DNA from: Archangium minus
GTDB lineage: Bacteria; Myxococcota; Myxococcia; Myxococcales; Myxococcaceae
DNA: 64,000 nt
Direction: 5' to 3'
Assembly (NCBI RefSeq): GCF_044360475.1
Contig: NZ_CP043494.1
Location: 3,720,001 to 3,784,000 of the forward strand
A program made the position numbers and the translations under genes. Shown piece by piece: positions 8,171 through 15,750 of this stretch (positions are counted from its first letter, which is position 1; the number at the start of each line of letters is the position of its first letter). The notes under the pieces were generated by a model, which saw only the letters and a list, made by a program, of their open reading frames with translations, was not told where the DNA came from and searched no databases.

Positions 8171-8326
8171 ATGCCCAAGGCACATGCGAAGGTAAAGACC
8201 ACCCGGTCGTCGAAGCAGGCCAAGCAGAAGCTCGTTGCGATGATGCGCGATCTGGAGAAAACGACGACGAAGCAGCCTTCGTCCAAGACCGTCCGTGGGT
8301 CCTGCGCTCGGATCTACTGCATCTGA
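8171..8326 (+). CDS. Putative RiPP precursor peptide with two-cysteine tail
   Basis: A 51-residue, strongly basic peptide rich in Lys, Ser and Thr, starting MPKAHAKVKTTRSSKQ and ending SSKTVRGSCARIYCI. A GGAGG site 5 bases before the ATG at 8171 supports this start; an ATG at 8132 would add 13 residues but has a poorly spaced site. The gene sits directly before a LanM-type dehydratase. The tail holds Ser/Thr and two cysteines four residues apart, as a core peptide should. No GG or GA leader cleavage motif is seen. Identification as a precursor rests on size, position and composition. Confidence 0.65.
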   Translation: MPKAHAKVKTTRSSKQAKQKLVAMMRDLEKTTTKQPSSKTVRGSCARIYCI

Positions 8327-8439
8327 CACGGGTTCTGGCTCCACGCCGCGCGATAGCCCGGAAGGCTGACCTGCTGCTGGAGCTTCCGACGTCGCATTCA
8401 GGGCCGGCCCCTTCTCTGCCTCCGCAATCCCGCCGTCTG

Positions 8440-10245
8440 GTGGAGGCTGTGAGAAAGGGCCGTGCTTCTTCCTTGTTCCCTCCTGTGGCCCAACTCGGTC
8501 CGGAGGGTGTGCTTCGAGCCGCGAGGCCCCTTCAGGGTGAAGAGGACGCCCGGCTCCTCCGCTCCGCGCTAGCACTGCCCCGCTTTCGTCCGCTGCAGGA
8601 GTTCCTGGAGGAACTTGGCGGCTGGTGTCGGAGCACGGCGCGACGGCACCCGGAGCTCCTTGCTCCGCGCCTGCTCACCATCACCAACGGGGCGCTGTTT
8701 GGTCCGCTGATCTCGGACGCCTTCACCTTGTGCGCTGCGGCCGACGAAGGCCGTCCTCATCCGGGCCTGCGAACGTTGCTGGAGGGATTCCAGGCGTTCT
8801 TCTCGCTCTTCCTCGAGCGGCTCGCCCGCGACGAGCGCGCGGGAGTGTTTCGTCAGGAAGGCTTCCACGGGCCCATTGTCGGCCTGTGGGCTCATCCCGA
8901 GGAGACGCACAACGGGCGGCAGAGCGTGTTGCAGCTGCGCTTTCGCAAGGGAGGCGCACTGGCCTACAAGCCTCGCCCCGCCGGCGGGGAAGCCCTCTTC
9001 CTGCAGGAAGGGCGGGGTCGAGTCGCGCGCTCGCTCTTCGAGTGGCTCAACCGTCTGCCTGCTGCGTCCGGCACCGTGCGTCTTCCCACGATGTGCATCC
9101 TCGAGGGCCGGGGCCGCGACCGAGCGGCCTACAGCTGGCAGGAGTGGATTCCCCGGCCCCGCCAGTGGGGGGTCCTCCGGCAGTCCGGGAGCGTTCGGCT
9201 CGAGGGCTGCCGGCTTACGCCTCCCGAAGCCGAGCGCTTCTGGCACCACGCCGGCTCACTCACGGCCGCGTGCTTCGCCTTGGGCGCCGCGGATCTCTTC
9301 GCGGGCAACGTTCTGGTGGGCACTCGGCGCGGGACGCGGCAGCCTTTGCCCTACCCGGTGGACATGGAGCTCTTCTTCGCTCCGATTGGCAGGCTCACGG
9401 AGACGGGGCTGATCTCAGACGCGCGAGAGCGTGGGAACCACCATGTGGGGTTCGAGCGTCTGGCGCGGTGGTGCACCGTCGGAGGCCCGCTGGCGTGCTT
9501 CTTCCCGTCGCCTGATGGCGGGCTGTGCCTGCAACGACGGACACAGCCCTGGGCCCGTGAGGAGGCTCGCTCCGTCGTGGCCGATACGGAGGGAAACATT
9601 GGCTATGGCGCCTATCTCCTCCCATTCCTCCGCGGCATGTTCGATCTCTGGACGCTGCTGCTGCTCGAGCAGTCGAAGGTTGTCCGGTTCCTGAAGCGTG
9701 CCTCACAGCGGCGCTTCGTCCGCGTCCTGGTCAAGCCTACGGCCCTGTACGTCGAGGCGTTGGATCGGCTGTTCCTGTCTTCTCGGCACTCGCCGGCTGT
9801 GCGTCCACGAGGCCGGAGCCTTTTCAGTCGAGAGGAGTGGGAGCAACTCCACCGGTTCGACGTGCCGTATTTCTTCCGGCAGGCGCAGGGGGGGCCCTTG
9901 CTCCACCTGGCACCTCCTCCCGAGCCGTTCGCGCAGAAGCGAGCGGGACGGCAGCAGATCCTCGAGCCCCATCCTCCCCCATCGAGGCGTGTGCTGGACG
10001 GGGGGCAGATCACCCTGGGGAACCTCGGCGTGGCTGTCCGCGACGCTGTCACCTTTGTCCTCCACGATGTTCGCCAGCGCGTCGCGGAGGATTCGCGCAG
10101 GGGCGTCCGCATGGAGCTGCGGGACGCGCAGCGCGGAGCGGTGTCCTTCAACTGGAGGGAGGTGGGCCAGCGCCTGACGTACTCCTGGCGCGGCCGGGCG
10201 CTCCGCGTGAGCATGGAGCCGCTGGAGGCTCACGCCACGGATTGA
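8440..10245 (+). CDS. LanM-type lanthipeptide dehydratase domain protein without cyclase
   Basis: About 600 residues matching only the N-terminal half (DUF4135) of class II lanthipeptide synthetases, which phosphorylate and eliminate Ser/Thr. Seen: LQLRFRKGGALAYKPRP with the kinase-like Lys, DLFAGNVLV (family DLHxxN, here His is Phe), PYPVDMELFF (family IDLETLF, metal Asp kept), RVLVKPTALYVEAL and RFDVPYFF. The protein ends where a LanC cyclase would begin. The frame is open from 8107 with no ATG; GTG at 8440 is the first GTG after the peptide gene, so the true start is uncertain and may lie nearer 8320. Confidence 0.8.
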   Translation: MEAVRKGRASSLFPPVAQLGPEGVLRAARPLQGEEDARLLRSALALPRFRPLQEFLEELGGWCRSTARRHPELLAPRLLTITNGALFGPLISDAFTLCAAADEGRPHPGLRTLLEGFQAFFSLFLERLARDERAGVFRQEGFHGPIVGLWAHPEETHNGRQSVLQLRFRKGGALAYKPRPAGGEALFLQEGRGRVARSLFEWLNRLPAASGTVRLPTMCILEGRGRDRAAYSWQEWIPRPRQWGVLRQSGSVRLEGCRLTPPEAERFWHHAGSLTAACFALGAADLFAGNVLVGTRRGTRQPLPYPVDMELFFAPIGRLTETGLISDARERGNHHVGFERLARWCTVGGPLACFFPSPDGGLCLQRRTQPWAREEARSVVADTEGNIGYGAYLLPFLRGMFDLWTLLLLEQSKVVRFLKRASQRRFVRVLVKPTALYVEALDRLFLSSRHSPAVRPRGRSLFSREEWEQLHRFDVPYFFRQAQGGPLLHLAPPPEPFAQKRAGRQQILEPHPPPSRRVLDGGQITLGNLGVAVRDAVTFVLHDVRQRVAEDSRRGVRMELRDAQRGAVSFNWREVGQRLTYSWRGRALRVSMEPLEAHATD

Positions 10246-10261
10246 GCGACGGCTCGCGCGC

Positions 10262-11608
10262 TCATTTCTCGGCGGTCAGCTTCTCGAGGGCGCGAAAGGC
10301 TATCAGCTTGCTCAGGAGCAGACGCGTGCTCGCGCGCGTCGAGCGCTCCGAGAATTGCTCGAGCGCATTCCCCACGGTGAGCGGCTTGCCTCGGTTCAGT
10401 GCGCGGATCAGCGCTGCGTGCCCCTTCGCGCCGGGGAATGCCACCGAGAACCCGTTGGCGGCGATGTGCAGCTCGTCGCGCCACGGGACGCAGAGGATGG
10501 GGTAGCCAGCGTCCGCCTGTACATGGTCGCTCTTCGCGAGCTTCGGGACGGGAACTTCAGGCGGCGGCTTCAGCCCCAGGCCCGTCACCCATCCCAGCCA
10601 GCGCAGGCGGAGCGCACGCTCGAGCCGGGGTGCCGCCTTGGGGCTCTGGGCCGCCTTGAGCGCCACGGTGAAGTCGCGTGGGAGCGATCGCGCGGCCCTG
10701 GGGCGATTGCTTTTCCGGAAGGGCAGCGGTGCGGCCTGTTTCTCCTCGGACAGGGCCTCGCCGATGACTTCGGACAGGGCTGCCTCCACCCAGGAGGTTG
10801 CCGTCGAGCCGCGGTCCAGCCCCAGGGAGAGCGTCGTCACCAGCCCCTCATCCACCGACTCCGCGACGTGGCCGTACTCTCGGGGCCAGTAGAGGAGGTC
10901 TCCCGCCTTCCCCTCCAGGACACGGGCGCGCGAGCGGTAGCGCTGGTAGTCGTGAGGGTTCTCGCTCAGCGGCTGCTCCATCTCCTGGAAGACCTTCGGC
11001 GGCCATGCCAGGAGCCTCTTTCGCCCTTCGATGATGACCGTGAAGACATCCTGGTCGTCCGTGTGGGCACCGAACGGCGTCGCTCGGTAGTTCCCCGCGA
11101 ACAGGTTGCAGTCTGTGCCCCCCCGGAGGAAGCCGGTGCGCTCGAAGAGGCCACTGTAGAAGTCCCGCAGGCGGAACCAGAGCCTCGGCACAACCGTCTG
11201 GCAGTTGTTGAGCATCAGCGCGAAGCAGGTGTAGCCATGCCGTGCGCGGAGCCGCTCGGCGTACCCTCCGAGCGAGCCATCCTCCGCCCGGGGCAGCAGC
11301 TCCCAATACCTGTCCCCCAGGTACTCGGCGGTGTGCCGATAGACCATCTTCGGGTCCCCGAGGTAGAGCCGGAGCTCATTCGGTCTCCCCGCGCGTGCAT
11401 CCGTCGCGGCCAGGGTGATGCCCTGGAAGAGCTCCTCCGGTGTCGTGAGGGGCTCGGAAAACGGACGCCGCACCACCGCGGGTCTGCTCAGCGGGTGGGC
11501 GCGGAGATAGCCATCCCAGAAGGTCTCCGAGACAGCGAAGCGGGTCGCATGCGAAGCGGTCCGTTGGATCAGCAGAGCCTCCAGGGTTTGAGCATATGAG
11601 AGGAACAT
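10262..11608 (-). CDS. JmjC/cupin-4-type Fe(II)/2-oxoglutarate-dependent oxygenase, third paralogue
   Basis: A 448-residue paralogue of the two + strand JmjC genes, convergent with the dehydratase (16 bases between the ends). The iron triad is complete: His182 and Asp184 in FGAHTDDQDVF, and His247 in WPREYGHVAES. IEGRKRLLAWPPK and the C-terminal winged-helix-like region are shared with the others. The first ATG (11608) lies inside a dispersed repeat and has no ribosome site; GGAGG about 35 bases downstream hints at a later non-ATG start. It is probably part of the same peptide-modification locus. Confidence 0.8.
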   Translation of the reverse strand: MFLSYAQTLEALLIQRTASHATRFAVSETFWDGYLRAHPLSRPAVVRRPFSEPLTTPEELFQGITLAATDARAGRPNELRLYLGDPKMVYRHTAEYLGDRYWELLPRAEDGSLGGYAERLRARHGYTCFALMLNNCQTVVPRLWFRLRDFYSGLFERTGFLRGGTDCNLFAGNYRATPFGAHTDDQDVFTVIIEGRKRLLAWPPKVFQEMEQPLSENPHDYQRYRSRARVLEGKAGDLLYWPREYGHVAESVDEGLVTTLSLGLDRGSTATSWVEAALSEVIGEALSEEKQAAPLPFRKSNRPRAARSLPRDFTVALKAAQSPKAAPRLERALRLRWLGWVTGLGLKPPPEVPVPKLAKSDHVQADAGYPILCVPWRDELHIAANGFSVAFPGAKGHAALIRALNRGKPLTVGNALEQFSERSTRASTRLLLSKLIAFRALEKLTAEK

Positions 11609-11638
11609 AAAATGGGAGGACGGTTGAAGGCGAGGGGA
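11584..11638 (+). repeat. Dispersed GC-rich repeat, copy A
   Basis: This stretch and copy B at 12260-12327 share GAGGACGGTTG, one variable base, then AGGCGAGGG, plus flanking similarity back to a GGGTTxxAGC motif. On the minus strand it covers the first ATG of the third JmjC gene. Related copies C and D lie at 35264 and 51153. Confidence 0.5.
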
Positions 11639-11816
11639 GCGCGAAGGGGCAGGTCGCTCTCCCCATGTTTGGATGGCCATGCCCACTTGTTCGCCCGTCA
11701 CGCTCTCATCACGCTGGCCCGGTAGACAGTTCACAACACCTCGCAATCCCGCGCAGGTGGAGCAGCGGAGCTGTTGGAGTCCGCTGGCTTGAAAGAACAT
11801 CACTCCAGGAGGAAAG

Positions 11817-12062
11817 ATGAAGAAGCTTTGGAAGATGGGAACGCTGTCTCTGGCCCTGGCGGCTGGCGTGATCGCGGGCGCGGCCATGGCGGCAAACGGG
11901 GCTCCGGCGCAGCACGTGGAGGCGACTCCCAGCGCGGAGGCCCTGGGCTGTCCGACCCCGTTCCAGTGCGAGAGGGCCGACCGGCTCTGCAAGGATTACG
12001 ATTTGACTCCGGGCTATTGTTCGACCCTGACGCTCTGCCTTGAGTGCGGAGTCGAATGGTGA
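11817..12062 (+). CDS. Secreted six-cysteine peptide
   Basis: 81 residues with a clear signal peptide (MKKLWKMGTLSLALAAG..., cleavage expected after AMA near residue 25). The mature part has six cysteines at 45, 51, 58, 68, 74 and 77, suggesting a disulfide-bonded miniprotein. An AGGAGG ribosome site precedes the ATG, and a strong hairpin follows the stop. The family is not recognised. It lies divergent from the third JmjC gene and could belong to the peptide-modification locus, be a substrate of it, or be unrelated. Confidence 0.75.
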   Translation: MKKLWKMGTLSLALAAGVIAGAAMAANGAPAQHVEATPSAEALGCPTPFQCERADRLCKDYDLTPGYCSTLTLCLECGVEW

Positions 12063-12064
12063 TT

Positions 12065-12093
12065 CCGAGCCCCTGAGGATGAAGGGGGCTCGG
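12065..12093 (+). terminator. Stem-loop after the six-cysteine peptide gene
   Basis: A perfect 9-bp stem (CCGAGCCCC / GGGGCTCGG) with an 11-base loop starts 3 bases after the stop codon. There is no T tract after it, so it may be a processing or stability element rather than a simple intrinsic terminator. Confidence 0.6.
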
Positions 12094-12124
12094 GAGCCGC
12101 CGTGACCTGGGACGTCATGCGCGG

Positions 12125-12154
12125 GGCCCCTGGTGGCAGGAGACGCCAGGGGCC
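12125..12154. terminator. Second stem-loop downstream of the peptide gene
   Basis: GGCCCCTGG and CCAGGGGCC form a perfect 9-bp stem around a 12-base loop, 32 bases beyond the first hairpin. Again no T tract follows. Tandem hairpins here suggest a strong transcript boundary between the peptide gene and the repeat-bearing stretch to the right. Confidence 0.5.
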
Positions 12155-12259
12155 ACCCAGCGCGAAGCTTCCAGCGACAACGCGCAGCACGACCGAGCCA
12201 GCTTCTCGTGGGCTTCATGCCAAAGGGTGCTGTGGGGAAGGGCAGACGAGCGCCTCCTC

Positions 12260-12327
12260 GGGTTGAAGCCTAAGAGAGAAACACCCAATGCGAGGACGGT
12301 TGGAGGCGAGGGCTGGAGCCGAGGGGT
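12260..12327 (+). repeat. Dispersed GC-rich repeat, copy B
   Basis: This copy shares GAGGACGGTTG and AGGCGAGGG with copy A (11584) and the exact 18-mer GGGCTGGAGCCGAGGGGT with copy D (51153). It occupies the gene-free stretch 12155-12474, in which I see nothing else. Confidence 0.5.
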
Positions 12328-12474
12328 AGGCTGCCCTCCCAAGAGGTTCGCGGCAGGGCCGTGGACCTGTGTGTGCTCGCGAGGAAGCCAGCTGGAACGG
12401 GTGAGGCCCCGGGAGGGTCAGAAGAGGTGTCACAAACGGCATGACGCCGGCTCTCCTCTCTGAAGGGGGCGAAC

Positions 12475-13851
12475 GTGCGGCATCAACGTGAGACAGGACG
12501 TCAGGAACCTGCAGTCGTGGCTGGGGCGAACCCTTCACCGGGCTCGTCACGCACAACGAGCGATCGCTGGAGTGTGTTGCTGCTGCTGCTGTTGAGCGCG
12601 GCCATCGTGTTTGCTCTGGGGTTGCTGTGGCTGGAGATGGAGGTGAACGGGCGACACCTTGTTCTGGCGCTCATGGGGTCGCTGATGCCGAGCCTCCTCC
12701 TGCTGGGCTATCGGCTGCTGAGCGCCCAGCGCATCTTCGGTGTGCGGCGCGAGGAGGTGAGGAGTTACCAGTCCTTCCTGTCCGCGTATGCGGAAAAGCG
12801 GACCAATGGCACCTTGCCCCCCATCTTCAACCGGGAGCTGAGTGGTGAGGTGCTCGCGCAGCAGGGCTATCTCCGGCAGTTCATCCTCGGGGTGCTGCTG
12901 CTCGCCGTGCCCTTCTTCTGCCTGGCCCTGCTGTTGGTCACCAAGGGAATCGATGGCATGAACCCGGACGGACTGCGGGGATTGGAGCTGGCCGGCTGCG
13001 GCATCTACGTCTACACCCTGGGGCTCGCCATCTTCCGCATCCGGACGGCGGCCCTCTCCGCCGAGTTCGTCATGTCCTCCGCCCTCCGGGCGCTCATCCT
13101 CATGGTGCTGGGCTATGTGCTGGGCTCCATCGGCTTCTTCCGTCCGACTGAGAGCGTGTCGGCGGCCTTCCTGTATTTCTCCCTCGGGTTGTTTCCCTCT
13201 GTGGGAATGAAGGCGCTCAACCAGCGGCTCCGGCAGGCCCTCACACCGGATGCACCCGGCACCGAGCCCCTGCCGCTCAGCTACGTGGATGGCATCACGG
13301 AGCAGGTCGCCGAGCGGCTTGAGGAACTGGGCGTCTTCGACATCCAGCACCTGGCTCGGGTGGAGCCTGGGTGGCTGGCGCTGCGCACCCTGTACCCCCT
13401 GTCGCGCATCATCGACTGGATGGACCAGGCCCTCCTCATCACCTACCTGCGGGAGGAGATCCTCCATTCGCGGGAAGTAGGTATTCGTGGGGCCATCGAC
13501 ATGCGGGCGATCTACCGGCAGCTCCAGCGCGCGGGCGCGTCTGGCTTCAGCCCGGAGGAGGCCCGTCTTCAGGAGGCCCGGAGCGAGCGGTCCCTCAAGG
13601 TGCTCCAGGAACTGGCCAACAAAAGCAAGCTGTCGATAGAGACACTCCAGCACATCGGCGCCACCCTGCAGGGGAGCAGCCTGGTCGACCTGTTGGCCTG
13701 TCTCCAGAATGGCTGCTGCCCATCCAGAAAGAAGAAGGTGTCTCCCCAACCGATCGAGCTCGATGCGCGACCTGAGCCGCGATCGGCGTGGATACGGCGC
13801 CGTCGGCTCGGGCGCGCGGTGAGTGTCAACGCAGGTGGCGCGAGAAGCTGA
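12475..13851 (+). CDS. Unknown membrane protein with C-terminal soluble domain
   Basis: 458 residues, GTG start with an AAGGGGG ribosome site. After a short polar start come two closely spaced membrane segments (about 33-52 and 62-80), then further hydrophobic segments near 137-155, 170-190 and 205-250. The C-terminal half is soluble; EQVAERLEELGVFDIQHLARVEP resembles a helix-hairpin-helix-like segment, and a basic tail closes the protein. No family is recognised and no functional residues can be named. It stands alone between the repeat and a convergent protease pair. Confidence 0.8.
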   Translation: MRHQRETGRQEPAVVAGANPSPGSSRTTSDRWSVLLLLLLSAAIVFALGLLWLEMEVNGRHLVLALMGSLMPSLLLLGYRLLSAQRIFGVRREEVRSYQSFLSAYAEKRTNGTLPPIFNRELSGEVLAQQGYLRQFILGVLLLAVPFFCLALLLVTKGIDGMNPDGLRGLELAGCGIYVYTLGLAIFRIRTAALSAEFVMSSALRALILMVLGYVLGSIGFFRPTESVSAAFLYFSLGLFPSVGMKALNQRLRQALTPDAPGTEPLPLSYVDGITEQVAERLEELGVFDIQHLARVEPGWLALRTLYPLSRIIDWMDQALLITYLREEILHSREVGIRGAIDMRAIYRQLQRAGASGFSPEEARLQEARSERSLKVLQELANKSKLSIETLQHIGATLQGSSLVDLLACLQNGCCPSRKKKVSPQPIELDARPEPRSAWIRRRRLGRAVSVNAGGARS

Positions 13852-13902
13852 GCCATCCGGATGGAAGATGAGATTTGACTCCGACCCGCTGGACAGGAAG
13901 CC

Positions 13903-14673
13903 TCAGCGCTCGACGATGTCGGCGCTCTGCAGGTACGGGGACGCCTCGACAATCGCTTCCACGGTCCAACCCCTGTTGGCGCCGCGGCCATCTTCGTCGC
14001 AATCGCCGTCGGTGTGGATGCCCATCAAGTGGCCTTGACGATTGAGCACGCCAGCGCCGGAGCTTCCGACCAGGGTGTCCAGGTCCGTGTAGTAGACAAG
14101 CTGGTTACATGAGTCCAGGAAGCTGCCTTCGGCGATGACCTTGGGCCGGCCCCGGGGATGCTGGATGATTGCCAACCGTTCGCTGGCTCGGGTCGACAGC
14201 AAGACGGGCGTGATCGCAGGAAGCACGTCAAGCTGGATGAGCGCGTAGTCGGGTTCGAGCGATTGCTCGATGACCGTGCCTTCGGTTATCAGCGGGTCGC
14301 CGTCGGCCTCGTCCTCGAAGTTGAAGACCAGCAGCGCTCGGTCCCCGACCCCGACACAGTGCCCCGCGGTCACCACCACCGGCCCCGCGCTCGCTTCAAT
14401 CAGCGTTCCAGTGCAGCGCCCGTCGATCAGGACGACAGCGTCTTCCTTGTCCTGGACGACGTCCGCGAACTCGCCCTGGTAGCTGTTGATGGGGGTGAAG
14501 TCGAGGGTAGGACCGCACTGCCAGAGGCTGCTCACCTCCGGCGTCTTTGGCTCCTCGCAGACCAGAGGAGCCGCGGGCACCTCCTTTCCACAGGCAGTAA
14601 CGCCCAGGAGGACGGTGCCCGCGAGGAGCGGGCCCCACAGAGTCATGAACGGACCAGGGGGCTGTCGCTTCAT
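13903..14673 (-). CDS. Trypsin-like serine protease lipoprotein
   Basis: A 256-residue secreted protein with a lipobox (GVTACG, Cys28). The chymotrypsin-fold triad is visible: His105 in VTAGHCVG, Asp142 in EPDYALIQLD and Ser205 in LVGSSGAGVLN. It probably acts outside the inner membrane on proteins. It starts 3 bases after the stop of the zinc-protease gene, so the two form an operon of secreted proteases. The start is the ATG at 14673. Confidence 0.88.
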   Translation of the reverse strand: MKRQPPGPFMTLWGPLLAGTVLLGVTACGKEVPAAPLVCEEPKTPEVSSLWQCGPTLDFTPINSYQGEFADVVQDKEDAVVLIDGRCTGTLIEASAGPVVVTAGHCVGVGDRALLVFNFEDEADGDPLITEGTVIEQSLEPDYALIQLDVLPAITPVLLSTRASERLAIIQHPRGRPKVIAEGSFLDSCNQLVYYTDLDTLVGSSGAGVLNRQGHLMGIHTDGDCDEDGRGANRGWTVEAIVEASPYLQSADIVER

Positions 14674-14676
14674 TTC

Positions 14677-15444
14677 TCAGTACAGGTAGTTCAGCGCGGT
14701 CTTGTCAGAGCTGGTCCACTCGCCGGTCTCGGTCGACCGGAAGCAGGAGTTCATGATCGATCCGCCCACGGTGGCCGTGCTCGGCGTCCCGGGGATGAGG
14801 ATGGCGCCCACGCCAGCGGTTCCTTCGTTGCCGCCGCTGCCGCAGCTGATGTTCCGGTTGTAGTAGTCCGAGTGGCGGAAACCGATCGCGTGGCCAAGCT
14901 CGTGGGTGATGACGTGCTCGTTCACATCAAGGCTGTAGCTGTTCAGCCCGGTGCCGATGTTGATGGTCCCGTAGGGCTTGCCGCCCGAGGGGAATCCAGC
15001 GGAGCCGCCAGCGCCGGACATGGTCGTCGCGGTGATGTTCGCGGTGCAGCCGGTGGTCGGGCCGCGCGCAAAGGTGATGCGGAGCCCCAGGCTGTTGTAG
15101 TTGGCAATTGCCTGATCGAGGCCCTGGCTGAGCCGGGTGTAGCTGTTGAACGAGGAGGTGGGGTTGACGCAGATCTTCGTCACGCTGGTGCCGACGAGAT
15201 TGGTCGTCCGGTACTGCTCCGCGCTCTCATGGCCGTGCTGGAGCATCTCGCGGGAGGCCTCGAGGGTCACGTGAGCGTCGCGGCCCACGTACACGGCATC
15301 CTCAACAACCATGATGTCGTCGGCGGGGAACCCGGCCTCGATCAGGTTGGAGACGATCTCCTGGTTCTCGGCCTGAGGGTCGGTACCGCAGCCAGCCAGC
15401 ATCGCGCCACAGCTCACCACGAGGACTGCCGTCTTCTTGAACAT
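14677..15444 (-). CDS. Secreted zinc metalloprotease (M57/HEXXH type) lipoprotein
   Basis: 255 residues; the start MFKKTAVLVV with lipobox AMLAGCG marks a lipoprotein. The motif HELGHAIGFRHSD (His181, Glu182, His185, His191) is the extended HExxHxxGxxH zinc site of metzincin-like M57 peptidases. The upstream part (ENQEIVSNLIEAGFP and VVEDAVYVGRDAHV) fits the M57 group known from myxobacteria. The ATG at 15444 is supported by an AGAGG site; longer frames lack a signal peptide. First gene of the protease operon. Confidence 0.88.
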   Translation of the reverse strand: MFKKTAVLVVSCGAMLAGCGTDPQAENQEIVSNLIEAGFPADDIMVVEDAVYVGRDAHVTLEASREMLQHGHESAEQYRTTNLVGTSVTKICVNPTSSFNSYTRLSQGLDQAIANYNSLGLRITFARGPTTGCTANITATTMSGAGGSAGFPSGGKPYGTINIGTGLNSYSLDVNEHVITHELGHAIGFRHSDYYNRNISCGSGGNEGTAGVGAILIPGTPSTATVGGSIMNSCFRSTETGEWTSSDKTALNYLY

Positions 15445-15750
15445 GTTCGTTTTGCCTCTAGACGGGGGGTTAGACGCTGTCGCCTGGGGGGTCCAGCCGC
15501 GACGGCGCGCTCCTTCCCCTGAGCAACCCTCGGGCCAACACCCGGGCACATCGGAAAACAGGGACTTGGCCGATCACCCCCCATGAGCCCTGGAGCACGG
15601 GTACACCCGCCTTCCTGGGACTTCTTGTAAAGAGTCCTGACGTTCCCTGGTGAATTCTTTGTTGGTTCAACGATTTGCGCGCGCGACACCCGGATTGTCC
15701 GAGTCTCGGACGGTGTGCTCAGCAATCGGACAGCGGGCCCACTTGGACGA
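15445..15750. other. Intergenic region upstream of the protease operon
   Basis: No gene is seen. It should hold the promoter of the zinc-protease/serine-protease operon, but I cannot point to convincing -35 and -10 boxes. Confidence 0.4.

Noticed and set aside
8107..8325. N-terminal extension of the LanM-like protein back to a TTG at 8107
   Set aside because: It would overlap the whole peptide gene in another frame, has no similarity to the family, and the peptide gene has the better ribosome site.
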